Notes: generated from the letters alone by a model not told the origin. Numbered from the stretch's first letter, positions 10,858 to 21,665 are shown. The stretch is 64,000 nt of DNA from Platanthera guangdongensis (GCA_039583875.1 CM077166.1:92970094-93034093), one strand, 5' to 3'. Made by a program: numbers and translations.

Positions 10858-11735
10858 AAGTGTCGAGACTGACTGTCTTTCAGTGTCGACACATATAGAC
10901 CAAGTGTCGACACAAGTTGTCTATGTGTCGACACTAGCCTACAAGGTGTCGACACAACTTCTTGTGTTGTAGATTTTATATCTCGACACTGCTTCTTCTT
11001 CATGTGTCGACAATGAAATTGAGTGTCGACACAAGTACTTGTACTTCAGTATATTGCTGAATTCTTGTAATTGTCGACACAACTCCTTTGTGTCGACACA
11101 TCTTCATGTGTTGAACTTGTTAGTGTCGACACTGCTTCTTGGTGTCGACACATATCTTCAGTGTTGATACTTGCTGAGTGTCGACATAGCTCCTTGTGTC
11201 GACACATCTTCATCTGTTGAGACTTTTGCTGAGTGTCGACACATCTCCTTAGTGGCGACACTTGTACTTACAATATTCTTGAACTTTTCTAAGTTTCGAC
11301 ACAGCTCCTTGTGTCGACACTTTCTTCAAGTGTTGAGTCTTCAGCTGAGTGTGTCGACACATTCTTTTTGTGTCGACACTTTCTTCAAGTGTTGACTCTT
11401 TGCTATGTGTCGACACATTGTTCTAGGTGTCGACACTTATACTAAGTCTCTGCTGACTTTTGCTGAGTGTCGACACAGCCTCCAAGTGTCGACACTTTTT
11501 GATGTAGACACCGTTTTACTGGGGTGTCGACACAACTGCTAAGTGTCGACACTGCTTTACTGCACTTTTCTTCACTGAGTGTCGACACAGCTCCTTGTGT
11601 CGACACTTTTGTCTGGTGTCGACTCAGCATCCCTGGTGTCGACACAATGACTCCAGGTGTCGACACTGCTGCCTGGGTGTCGACACAAGTCTTCTTAAGT
11701 GTCGACACTTTGCTCCTGGGTGTCGACACATGGAC
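10858..11735. repeat. GTGTCGACAC palindrome array in the S1 5' LTR
   Basis: Same array as 20-760, in the U3 region upstream of the TATA box, with some palindromes lost and others restored relative to the 3' LTR. Examples with substitutions are at about 11085 and 11250. Confidence 0.93.
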
Positions 11736-11877
11736 TTAGAAACTTTTTCTTCTTTCCTGCAAATACTTAACCTGCACAAGTAAACTCAAAACATATCAAA
11801 TACATTTTGATGTATATCATTGAGTTAGGTTGAGGCTTCTTCAAATTAGGTACATTTAAACCAATGTACCCAAAGTC

Positions 11878-12556
11878 CTATTGCTTTTCTCTTCCTCCTT
11901 TCTGGCCATAGTTGCATCTCATATGATAGCAATTTTCCAAAAAGGGTTGGAGGAGAGGTGTTACAAGTCTGGCCACTTCCTTGATGGCACATATCTTGGT
12001 ATCCCAGTCCTTAGTTAGTGATCTGAGAAACTTATCATTGAGCTCATATGTGCTGAAGACTCTTCCATATGATATTAGCTCATTGACTATTCTGAAAAAC
12101 TTCTTATAGCACTCGATTATGTTGTCTGTCATGGTTTGTCTAAAACTTTCATAATTCTTGATTTAGTATAGACTTTCTGTCCTCTCTTACTTCTTTGATC
12201 CCTCCATGTAGACAATCAAAGTGTCCACATCTCCTTGGAGGTTTTACAGTGAACCAAGTTTTGTAAAGTTGAGTCATCTATAACACTAACTATTATGTTC
12301 TGTGCTCTCTTATCCATAGTGGCTAAGATGATCTCATCCTTTATCATTTTAGAGTAGTTTTGGAGTCCTGAGGTTGGCATCAAGAAACTAAGATGTTCAT
12401 AGGAATGAATGACCTTTCTTAACTGTGATGTAGATTCTTGGGTCAGAAGCTTCCATGAATAATCTGACTCTCTCTTCCATATGCCAAAGATTTCCTTTCT
12501 ACATATGGGTATTTTCATGGAGGCAAGTTCCTCGTGATTTTTACCTGAACCCATTT
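11878..12556 (-). pseudogene. gag fragment of a second Sirevirus (S1b)
   Basis: Homologous to the S1 gag N-terminal half. MGSGKNHEELASMKIPICRKEIFG (start near 12556) matches MGSTENHKEL in S1. DEIILATMDKRAQNIIVSVI and STYELNDKFLRSLTKDWDTKIC match the capsid-like region. Stops and frameshifts lie between 12132 and 12216 and near 12400. The fragment ends abruptly at 11878, next to the S1 5' LTR, before the zinc knuckles. The simplest reading is that S1 inserted into, or recombined with, this older related copy; the rest of its gag should then lie beyond the left window edge. Confidence 0.85.
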
Positions 12557-12608
12557 TTTATTTCTGAAACTGCTTGGAGATCAACTCAGACTTTTAAGTC
12601 TAATCTTG

Positions 12609-12935
12609 AGTAACCTCGCTTTCATACCACTTGAAAGAATTGTTTCAAGATATCCTAAACACCTAGAGGGGGGTGAATAGTTTCAATTCCTTTTTATTAA
12701 GGCAGATAATATATGCCACCAGTAGACAACCTATGCAACAACTATCACAGCACAGATTAATAAAACACAGCCAATCACAGCATACACACAGATTTATAGT
12801 GGTTCCCCAAGAGATGGGTACATCCACTTTCCCCCTTAACCTATCTAGCAGGTATACTTATTCATTCCTAACTCCTTCTTTCTTTCAGATCCTCTGATTC
12901 TTCACAAAACTCAGAAACTAGCTCAATTCCTACAG
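12609..12935 (-). repeat. Primer binding site and 5' LTR start of S1b, cut by the gap
   Basis: The minus strand has TGGTATGAAAGCGAG, a one-mismatch iMet-type primer binding site. The LTR end follows with CTAGAGGGGGGTGAATAG (12662-12679) and the conserved block at 12788-12838. The sequence runs into Ns at 12936. Confidence 0.85.
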
Positions 12936-13435
12936 NNNNNNNNNNNNNNNNNNNNNNNNNNNNNNNNNNNNNNNNNNNNNNNNNNNNNNNNNNNNNNNNN
13001 NNNNNNNNNNNNNNNNNNNNNNNNNNNNNNNNNNNNNNNNNNNNNNNNNNNNNNNNNNNNNNNNNNNNNNNNNNNNNNNNNNNNNNNNNNNNNNNNNNNN
13101 NNNNNNNNNNNNNNNNNNNNNNNNNNNNNNNNNNNNNNNNNNNNNNNNNNNNNNNNNNNNNNNNNNNNNNNNNNNNNNNNNNNNNNNNNNNNNNNNNNNN
13201 NNNNNNNNNNNNNNNNNNNNNNNNNNNNNNNNNNNNNNNNNNNNNNNNNNNNNNNNNNNNNNNNNNNNNNNNNNNNNNNNNNNNNNNNNNNNNNNNNNNN
13301 NNNNNNNNNNNNNNNNNNNNNNNNNNNNNNNNNNNNNNNNNNNNNNNNNNNNNNNNNNNNNNNNNNNNNNNNNNNNNNNNNNNNNNNNNNNNNNNNNNNN
13401 NNNNNNNNNNNNNNNNNNNNNNNNNNNNNNNNNNN
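12936..13435. other. Assembly gap of 500 N
   Basis: Exactly 500 consecutive N, a typical fixed-length scaffolding gap of unknown true size. Order and orientation of the two sides depend on the scaffolding. Confidence 0.99.
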
Positions 13436-13600
13436 CCAGTCGCGGGTCCGACTCGCTTTGCGGCGGTCCGCCAGCTCGCTCTCCTGAGATGGGCGGGAGC
13501 GGGCCAGCCCTTAGTCGTTCAGCCCGTCCTGCCGCTTGGGTGCGAGTCGCGGGGCAGGCCTGTTCGACCTCCCTGGTGGGGACCCGCTCGCCGGAAACAG
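13436..13600. other. GC-rich stretch, no gene recognised
   Basis: The sequence between the gap and the CACTA coding remnant is strikingly GC-rich (gcgggtccgactcgc, cggcggtccgcc) and unlike its AT-rich neighbours. An ORF can be read through it (13489-13827), but it crosses into the C1 LTR and has no recognisable domain. The sequence may belong to another element's LTR or to the CACTA 3' region. Confidence 0.4.
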
Positions 13601-13689
13601 GGTTTGTACATGTAGTACACTTGATGACATTGAGAAGGCCATCACAAATGGGTTATCTTCAGCATGCTACGATCATTATTAATATCAAC

Positions 13690-13694
13690 GATTT
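13690..13694. repeat. Target-site duplication GATTT, left copy
   Basis: GATTT directly precedes the C1 5' LTR and is repeated at 18390-18394 directly after the 3' LTR, as expected for integrase-mediated insertion. Confidence 0.93.
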
Positions 13695-14071
13695 TGTTGA
13701 AGTTGGTGACGGGCGGTCTGGCGGTTTGTCTTGGCGGTTGAAGACCGCGCGGTCCTGGCGGTTTGTCTCAGTCGGCTTGGAGACCGGGCGGTCTACCCTG
13801 GCAGTCTCTCTTCCTCTCTGGTGGTAGCCGTGCGGTTAGCCCTGCTGTCTAACCGCGCGGCTTGTGCGGTTTGTTTTGTATAGTCCGCTTGTCCTGTAAA
13901 TTATAGTCCCACATCTCTTATTTGTATTCTCTCATCTCTCCTCCATTCTATATAAAGGAGGGCATACCTTTGTAATAGATATCTTTTTTGGATAATAAAA
14001 TTTCAATTATATTCAAAAGTTTATTCGCTTGTTCTCTACTTTTTCGCTTCTCTTTTCACTACTTTCTAACA
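13695..14071 (+). repeat. 5' LTR of C1
   Basis: 377 bp, TGTTGAAG to CTAACA. U3 holds repeated GC-rich motifs (ggcggtttg, gaccgcgcggtc, aaccgcgcggctt). TATATAAA is at 13949-13956 and an AATAAA-type signal near 13995. It differs from the 394-bp 3' LTR by many substitutions and small indels. Confidence 0.95.
13949..13956 (+). promoter_or_regulatory. TATA box of the C1 LTR
   Basis: TATATAAA followed by ggagggcat; the same box is at 18272-18279 in the 3' LTR. Confidence 0.75.
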
Positions 14072-14083
14072 TGGTATCAGAGG
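14072..14083 (+). other. Primer binding site of C1
   Basis: TGGTATCAGAGG abuts the LTR directly, matching the initiator tRNA-Met 3' end with one mismatch in the last base. Confidence 0.93.
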
Positions 14084-14851
14084 ACATGGTCATTTCCTCA
14101 TCCTGATTCTGTGCGCTCTCTGTTGCTCGCGGCTTGTTTTCCCCGCGTTCTGCGACTTGATTCGTGGCTTGCCCTCTCCTTCTATCCGCGCGGTTTTGTT
14201 GTTCTATCCGCGCGGCTTGTTTCTGTCCGCCGCCCTGTTCGCGCGGCTTGCTTCTACTTGGTTCTCTTCTCCTACTACTCTTGTGTCGCAGTGACCTGTT
14301 TCGTGTCGCCACGCTCCTTGTTCTCTTGCCTCTCCGACTTCCTAGTCGTTGCGGTCTGTCTCTGTCCGCGTGTCTTGTCTTTATACTCGCGGGTTTCTGC
14401 TGTGATCTGCCTGACCGTGCGGGTTGTTCCTTTTTTCACCCGCATCTTGGTCGCGGTCAACTGCTCTTTCTCTTCTCTCCTGTTTACACTCGTCCTTCTC
14501 AGTCCGCGCGACCTCTTCCCCGCTGGACCTTTGCCTGCTTTTTAGCCTGCTTGCTAGTCGCCCTCGGCCTCATCTTTGGCCGTGCGACTTGTTTCTCCTC
14601 TGTTCGCCCGACTTTTCAGGTCGTGCGACTTCTTTCCCTCTACTTTGCTCGGCTTCTGGGAACGGGCCTTCCTATCCGCCCGACCTATTTTCTGGTCGCC
14701 CGGCTTGGTGATCTATTCTCTTCTCGCGGCTTGTTCTTTCTCGTCGCGGTTTGCTCCTCTCTTGCTTCCATGGCTTTCCTCTCCTCCAGCCTGTCCGCCT
14801 CCGTGGTCACCTCTTCTGGTAGTGCTCATGTTATGACTCGGACGATGGCTC
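14084..14851 (+). repeat. Pyrimidine- and CpG-rich leader of C1 in place of gag
   Basis: Where gag is expected, the sequence is a degenerate series of ccgcgcggcttgt-like and tcttctcct-like units. Long overlapping frames (13988-14545, 14164-14910) encode only Ser/Leu/Phe/Cys-rich low-complexity peptides with no gag domain and no zinc knuckle. I read it as non-coding repeat expansion replacing a deleted gag. Confidence 0.55.
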
Positions 14852-17800
14852 ATCGACTCTGGTGCAACAAATCATATGACAGGCAACCCTCAATGTTTCT
14901 CTCTTCTTGACACACAGGCTCAGTTGCCCCCGATCATGTTGCTGATGGATCTCCCTCCCCGGTCCATGGGACGGCATGGTTCAAGTCACTCCATCTCTCT
15001 GCTTGGCTGATACCCTCTATGTTGCCCATGTTTCCGAGCAACTTATTATCGGTTACTTCTTTATGCAAGCAACTACGGTTTCTATCACATTCACCCCTAC
15101 CTCTTGTGCTTTTCAGGATCCGGACTCCCAACGGATGATTGCTACGCGGGACTGAGAGTGGTGGCCTCTACTTCCTCGATAATGTTTCTGCTCTATCCGT
15201 CTTCTCCTCCTCCTATACAGATCTTCTCAAATGGCATCTTCGCCTTGGACATGCTCCTCCCCCAAATTCTACGACAGCTCCTGCCGCACCTCCCTCCTCA
15301 TCATCCTCCTCTAAACTTGTGATGCATGTCAACTTGGCAAAACATCACCGCTCCCCTTCCCACCAACGCAAAGTCGGGGCTCTTCCCATCCATTCGGCCT
15401 CGTCTACTTGACATATGGGGTCCCGCTCCTACCCTCACCATCGGTCGGGGCAGTTCCTATTTTGTCACCTTCATTGATGATTTCTCTCGATCTACGTGGT
15501 ATATCTTCTCAAAGATCGCTCCGAGTTTTTCTTATTTTGGACCTCCTTTTATTCGATGGTTAACACTCAGTTTGCTACGTCTATTAAAAATCCTTCGTTC
15601 TGACAATGCTAAGGAGTATCTTAGCCACGACTTCTCCTCCTTTTGCACTCACCATGGTGTTATTCGTCAAACCAGCTGTGTCTACACCTCACAACAAAAT
15701 GGGGTGGCGGAACGCAAAAACCGTCACCTCCTTGATGTCGCTCGCACTATGATGACTCAAATGCATGTTCCTCGCTCCTATTGGGGCTATGCTGTCCTCC
15801 TCTCCTACTATCTCATCAATCGCCTTCCCTCCACCATTCTCCACGGTGCTACCCCCCTTCTCCATTCTTTATCCGAACAAGGATCCTTTTCCTCTTCCTC
15901 TACACATCTTTGGGTGCACCGCTTTTGTGCCACTCTCCCGCTGCCACCCGTGATAAACTCTCACCCGTGCCACCAAATGTGTCTTTCTGGGCTACTTCTC
16001 CACTCAGAAAGGCTATTGTTGCTTTGACCCTGTTACCCGCAAGCATTTGTCTCTGCGGATGTCACCTTCTTTGCCAATGCATCTTACTTCTCTCTCCTCC
16101 TCTTCTCCTCTTCTCCTCCTGCTCCTACTTCTCATACCACCCCATCCATTCCTCTGCTCCCACTGAGGTCCGTCCTCTCACCCACTCCACCGTCTTCCCA
16201 TCCTCCTCATCTCCACCCTCTACTCCGCTTTCTCCCTCCACTCCGCTGCCATCTCTCTCTAACTCCAAGGCCAGCTCTCTCCACCACGGATACTCCGGAT
16301 ACTGAGGCACCTGCTGACCTGTATCTCCCGATTGCTCTTCGCAAAGGGGTTCGGGCTTGTACCCACCATCACTTGCTGCGGTTGTTTCCTACGATCGCCT
16401 TACCCCTGCTCGCGAGCCTTTGCCCTGTCTATCTCGGCCACTACCACCCCACGTTTCCTACCAGGAGGCCCTTACTATTCTCACTGAAAGTTGCCATGGA
16501 TGAGGAGATTGCTACTCTCACTAACGGGGTACCGGACCCTTGTTCCGCCTCCTTTCGGCACAGATGTTGTTAGTTGTTGCTGGGTCTTCGTGTGAAGTTT
16601 CTCCCGGATGTCAGTGTGGATCGTTATAAGGCTCGCCTGGTTGCCAGGGGTTTTACCCAAACTTATGGGGTTGATTACTTTTGACACTTTCTCGCCCGTG
16701 GCTCGCCTCAGCACTATTCGGTTCTTCTCTCTGTGGCTGTCAACAGGGATTGGCCCATCTCGCAGCTAGATGTTAAGAATGCCTTCCTCTATGGAGATTT
16801 GCAGGAAGCTGTTTACATGGAGCAACCTCCTGGGTATGTTGCTCCAGGGGGAGACACGGTTATTGCCGGCTAAAGAAGGCTATCTATGGCCTCAAGCAGA
16901 GTCCTCGTGCCTGGTTTGACAAGTTCAGTGGCATTGTTGCGGCCATTGGTTTTACACGAAGATCAGCAGATCACTCCTTGTTTGTTCGGAAAACCGCCTA
17001 CTGGTATTGTTGTGTTCTTGCGGTTTATGTTGATGACATTCTTCTTACTGGCGGCGATGACCAGGATGGGATACTGATGAACCAAGAAACACCTTCGTCA
17101 ACATTGGTTACAAAAGGATATGGGCTCCACGAAATACTTTCTGGGGATTGAAAATCTCTAGAAAGCCCAACTCCATGGTCCTTTCACAACGGAAGTATGC
17201 TCTTGATCTTTTAAAGGATGCAGGCAGACTCACTGGTGATAAACCTGCACGTTGTCCTATGGCTGCTGGAGAGACAAAACTTGGGACAGATGAACTCACT
17301 CTTCTCTCTGATCTTACGAGATACCGGCGTCTGGTGGGCAAGCTCATATATCTCACGGTAACCAGACCCGACATCTCCTATGCTGTTGGCAAGGTGAGCC
17401 AGTTTATGCAAGCTCCGAGGGAGTGTCATCTACAATCTGCTCTGAGGATATTAGAGTATATTAAAGCTGCTCCAGGGAAAGGACTCCTATTTCAGAAGAA
17501 TGGTCACCTAAGGGTTGAAGCTTACTCTGATTCAAGCTATGCGGATGACAAAGGGGACCGCAAATCGACTTCAGGTTTCTGCACATTTGTTGGAGGCAAT
17601 CTTGTGAGTGGAAGAGCAAGAAACAGTCTGTCGTTTCCAGGTCTAGGTGCAGAGGCGGAATATCGTAGCATGGCATCGACTACATGTGAGTTGAAGTGGT
17701 TGCTGGGCTCTCATGCTTGACTTAGGAGAGGTTTACAACTATCCTCTTCCTATGTTCTGTGACAATAAGCCCGCGATACACATTTAAAAAAATCCGGTCT

Positions 17801-17985
17801 TTCATGAGAGAACAAAACACATAGAAGTCGACTGTCATTTTATTTCGAGAAGAAATTTGAAGAAACAGATTTGCACTCCATTTGTCACGTCCGACAACGA
17901 GTTGGCAGATGTCTTCACCAAGCCGGTGTCCGCTTCCTTTTTCCACATCTGCGACAGTTGGCATGATCGATATATATGCTCCAGC
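14852..17985 (+). pseudogene. C1 pol: protease, integrase, RT and RNase H, multiply frameshifted
   Basis: Domains appear in copia order, spread over all three frames. Protease: DSGATNHMTG (about 14855). GAG-pre-integrase: KWHLRLGHAP (about 15235). Integrase core: DIWGP, FIDDFSRSTWY, RSDNAKEY and NGVAERKNRH (15410-15730). RT: YKARLVARGFTQTYGVDY (16627-16680), [29 protein letters not shown] and the catalytic YVDD (about 17030). RNase H: YSDSSYAD, RKSTSGFCTFVGG, AEAEYRSMAS, RTKHIEVDCHF and DELADVFTKP (17520-17925). Frameshifts and stops occur about every 150-400 bp (for example near 15415, 16570, 16870 and 17155), so no polyprotein can be made. The D-D-E and YVDD motifs are still readable, suggesting decay after insertion. 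Confidence 0.92.
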
Positions 17986-17995
17986 TTGAGGGGAG
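17983..17995 (+). other. Polypurine tract of C1
   Basis: agcttgaggggag directly precedes the TG of the 3' LTR. Confidence 0.85.
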
Positions 17996-18389
17996 TGTTG
18001 AAGTTGGTGACCGGGCGGTCTGGCGGTTTGTTTTGTTGGCGGGTTGAAGACCGCGCGTTCTGGCGGTTTGTCTCAGTCGGCTTGGAGACACGGAGCGGCG
18101 GTCTGGTGGTCTACCCTGGCAGTCTCTCTTTCCTCTCTGGTGGTAGCCGTGCGGTTAGCCCTGCTGTCTAACCTACCGCGCGGCTTGTGCCAGTTTTGTT
18201 TGTATAGTGCTTGTCCTGTAAATTATTATTCCCACAACTCTTATTTGTATTCTCTCATCTCTCCTCCATTCTATATAAAGGAGGGCATACCTTTGTAATA
18301 GATATCTTTTTTGGATAATAAAATTTCAATTATTCAGAAGTTTATTCGCTTGTTCTCTACTTTTCGCTTCCTTTCACTACTTTCTAACA
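17996..18389 (+). repeat. 3' LTR of C1
   Basis: 394 bp, TGTTGAAG to CTAACA, followed by GATTT (18390-18394). Small insertions relative to the 5' LTR (for example near 18030-18100) account for the 17-bp length difference. Confidence 0.95.
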
Positions 18390-18394
18390 GATTT

Positions 18395-21300
18395 TATATC
18401 TTGGATGAACTTTTGTTCCTCTTTTTCCAGTATCGAACTATTTACACTTGAACATCACTATAGTATTTGTGATAGGCCCTAAAAACTCAACTCAAGATTT
18501 TCTAATAATTCACCACAATAGTCTTCATTATAATCTTGTATAATAACTCCCTTTAACACAAACTCCACTATTCATTGTAGATTTTCCTTCTCCATACTCA
18601 AGTGTGTGGAATCTATAACCATTCACAAAATATCCATTCCAACGTTTAACAATGCTACTAAATCCATATGCAAATTGTTTGATATCACTGTCTTTTATTT
18701 GCTTAACTGGATTTTCAACCTATTAAAATAAAAAAATTGTTAGTAATATATATTATATAACTATATATTTATCAATAAAATATCATCTTACATAAGTTTT
18801 AAACCACGTGGAAAACTCTTTATCATGCATAACTCCCAATGTTATGTGAGTCAAATTTGGTAGTTCATCTTGTTTCTCGGCATCATAAAGTCTACAAAAC
18901 ATATCTTCTTAGCACTTACATAATTAATATCACGTACTATTATTAACAGTAATGATAACTAATATTAACCATATCATTACTTACTCAACATATTTAGAGA
19001 TCTCAAGGCAGTTCAACAAAATATATATCGTGCATGCATCCTTCTCAAGCGGAGCTAAAATGCACAGGAGATCTTTTGGGCTAAATGGCCGACCTGTACA
19101 ATTGAACACAGATAAAAGACTACATGGTTAACCTTGAATTACATTCTCATTGTGTCATGTACTCCTAGATCTTGTTTCTACATGAGGAGCAAAGAAATGA
19201 GAACAAAACGTTGAAGTCTCTTCAATCAACTAAGCTTCAACAATTGATCCTTCTACACGTGCCTTGTTCTTTACTTTACGTTTCGATGTGTTCAAGAACC
19301 TATAAATATCAAAGTTAATATATATATAACATGCAATAAGAAATTAATTTTCAAGAGATAATTACCTCTTAAAGGGATACATCCAGCGATATTGAACAGG
19401 CACACCAACCCTTGCTTCATATGCCAAATGTAATGGCAAATGCTCCATGGAATCAAAAAAAGCTGGAGGAAAGATTTTCTCGAGTTTGCATAAGATTACA
19501 ACTATGCTTTCCTCCATTTTTTTCATATCCGACTCATAGAGAGTTGTTGAGCATAAGTCTTTAAAAAAATTAGCTTAATTCAGTTAAGCCATTCCACACA
19601 ATTTCTGGTAGTAAATCTCGAAAAGCAAGATGAAACAATCTCTCCATAAAAATATGACAATCATGACTCTTCATTCTATGCATACTATAGTCCTCCAAAT
19701 TAACACATCTACCCAAATTAGATGCATACCCGTCTGAAAGTCTCAAATTGTTTTGCACACTTTAGTATAATCCCTCGTTCATCCTTAGATAATGTATAAC
19801 TTGCCTTGGGTTTAAAAAGTTTCCCATTCACCTCCTTGAGCTCAAGATCACGGCGCTTATATATGTTTTGAAGGTCTAGACGGGCTTTTACATTATCCTT
19901 AGTCTTACTTTTTATATCCATAATAGTATTAAATAAATTATCAAACATATTTATTCAATGTGCATCACATCTAGGTTATGGTGAATCAGATTTGTTTCCC
20001 AATAAGGTAATTCCCAAAAGATATTTCTTTTTAACCAGTTATGAAACTGGCCAAACCCTTTTATTTTGTCCTTGTACTTAGTCTTAGCAAAGTCAATCTT
20101 TGGTAAGAATATGACTATAGCTTCAAGCTCATGACCAGTTAACTGAATAAGAGGCGCATCTGTCTCAATCCTTCCCTTGGTGAAGTTGTCTCTTTGATAT
20201 CTATATGGATCATCTAATGGTAAAAATTTACGATGGCAATCAAAGAAACATAGTTTTTGACCATGTTTAAGTCTAAAAGGCTTCATATGATTCATGCAAT
20301 ATGGACACGCCAACTTACCATGTATACTCCAACCTGACAACATTCCGTATGTAGGAAAGTCACTGATAGTCCACATTAATGTTGCCCCCATCTGAAAATT
20401 TTGTTTTTTTTGACACATCATAAGTCTCAACCCCAACATACCATAAAATCTTCAGCTCATCTATTAAAGGTTATAAATACACATCCAAGCTCCTACCTGG
20501 ACTATTTGGACTTGGCACGAGTAAAGAGAGAAATATATAAGGTCGATCCATCCACATCCAAGGAGGTAAATTATAAGGAGTAACAATAACTGGCAAACAC
20601 GAGTAAGGTCTAGATCCTTGATTATGTGGATTAAATCCATCGGTGGAAAGAGCAAGTCTAACATTTCGTGGCTTAGCTGTAAAGGTAGGTTGAGTCCTAT
20701 CAAAGTGATTCCAAGCATCACCGTCCCGTGGTTGGCATAATTTTCCCTCATCACCGATATTTTCCTTATGCCATCTCATATGATCTGCAATGGTTTTGGA
20801 CATGTACAACCTTTGTAGTCTTGGTGTAAGTGGCAAGTAACTCAAATGTTTAAATGATATATCTTTATGCTTTTTGCTCCCCCATCAATTTCTAGGCATG
20901 AATCTAGGGTGCCAGCATACCTTACATTCTTGCAACATTTCATCATATTTCCAATACAACATGCAATCATTTTCATAAACATCAATCTTCTGAAGGCCAA
21001 GACCGAGTGGAGCAACAACCTTCTTGCTTGAATAAAAGCTATCGGTTGTTTATGTCCCTTCGGGAGAATCTGACCAAATGCCTTTAAAAACCAATTAAAA
21101 TGACTCTCGCTCAAGTTTGATTCAGATTTGATGTTTAAAAGCTCTGACAATGCTGATAACTCTGAATATTCCTCACAACCAGGCCACAGAGGACTTTCTG
21201 CAACATCCTTCAGTTCAAAGAACTTTTTAGTAGTTATTTTAGGGTCTTCTGACTCATGATCTCTAGTATCTCATTCAAATTTAGGACCAGCTACATCAAC

Positions 21301-21665
21301 AATCATCTCAATCAAAGTATTTTGTTGTTCTTAAATAACTCTCGGCTAAGACATTATTTGCTCTTGCATATGACTAGATGTGCTTTAACGGATGGTTCAT
21401 CCCAATGCGGTTCACCTTGCCTTCCCCAATTAATATAACCACGCTCAAAACCTCTAGAAATGAGGTGAAACTTGACCATATCAGGCACAAGAAATTTTAA
21501 GCTTCTACAATCGTAACATGGACATCAAATTTTTTCTCGATCCATATATCTTGGATATTGTTGACATAATTCTATGAATCCTTTAACCCCCCTTTAATAC
21601 TCATCTGTAATACCATATCCATCTGGGCAAACACGATTATTGATCCAACTTCTATCTAGATACAT
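18395..21665 (-). pseudogene. CACTA transposase (TNP2/En-Spm-like), broken, with introns
   Basis: Reading down from the ATG at 21665, a transposase-associated domain comes first (MYLDRSWINNR, GFIELC, CPCYDCRS, HLISRGFERGYINWG). The TNP2 core follows: YENDCMLYWK, LYMSKTIADHMRWH, STDGFNPH, PYNLPPWMWM, DFPTYGMLSGWS, LACPYC and LDVMHIE. A downstream conserved part has SHDCHIFMERL and SIVVILCKLEKIFPPAFF (DUF4218-like). The last domain is DUF4216-like (NGYFVNGYRFHT, 18570-18720), whose frame continues at 13694-13601 past copia C1. GT-AG introns are visible at about 18720-18790, 18907-18985 and 19306-19366. Stops at about 21598, 21528 and 20464, and frameshifts near 21020, 20400 and 19950, disable it. 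The active protein would bind the CACTA ends and mobilise the element. Confidence 0.88.

Larger units (their letters stand above)
1..11873 (-). mobile_element. Sirevirus-type Ty1/copia retrotransposon S1, 3' LTR cut by window start
   Basis: Read on the minus strand the order is 5' LTR (9828-11873), iMet-type primer binding site, gag, protease, integrase, RT, RNase H, a large extra ORF, polypurine tract and 3' LTR (894 to beyond position 1). Protease-integrase-RT-RNase H is the copia order. Long LTRs, two CCHC zinc knuckles in gag and an extra ORF after RNase H point to the Sirevirus (SIRE/Maximus) lineage. The two LTRs show eleven differences by eye in the first 330 or so aligned bases, so the copy is not very young. 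Several stop codons break gag, integrase, RNase H and the extra ORF, so it is unlikely to be autonomous. Confidence 0.9.
9828..11873 (-). repeat. 5' LTR of S1
   Basis: This LTR of about 2.05 kb runs from its 3' end (tgaaagatattg at 9828, next to the primer binding site) to near 11873. There its sequence stops matching the 3' LTR: the terminal TG expected from position 894 has been replaced by AC. It contains the conserved CTAGAGGG...TGAATAG block close to its 3' end, with a run of 12 G at 9856-9867. A conserved block (9989-10040), a TATA box (10717-10726) and the palindrome array (10858-11735) follow. Copies S1b (12625) and S3 (49528) share the first two features. Confidence 0.9.
13695..18389 (+). 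mobile_element. Ty1/copia retrotransposon C1, inserted in the CACTA transposase gene
   Basis: Complete structure: 5' LTR 13695-14071, iMet-type primer binding site 14072-14083, decayed pol 14852-17985, polypurine tract 17983-17995, 3' LTR 17996-18389 and a 5-bp target duplication GATTT on both sides. Short LTRs of about 380-394 bp distinguish it from the Sireviruses nearby. No gag is recognisable between the primer binding site and protease. Removing the element and one GATTT makes the DUF4216-type reading frame of the CACTA gene continuous. Confidence 0.95.

Noticed and set aside
13489..13827. 112-codon ORF near the gap
   Set aside because: It crosses from an unassigned GC-rich piece into the C1 LTR and target duplication and has no domain.
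13988..14910. Overlapping 185- and 248-codon ORFs in C1
   Set aside because: Low-complexity Ser/Leu/Cys-rich translations of CpG- and CT-rich repeats; open in several frames at once and starting in the LTR.
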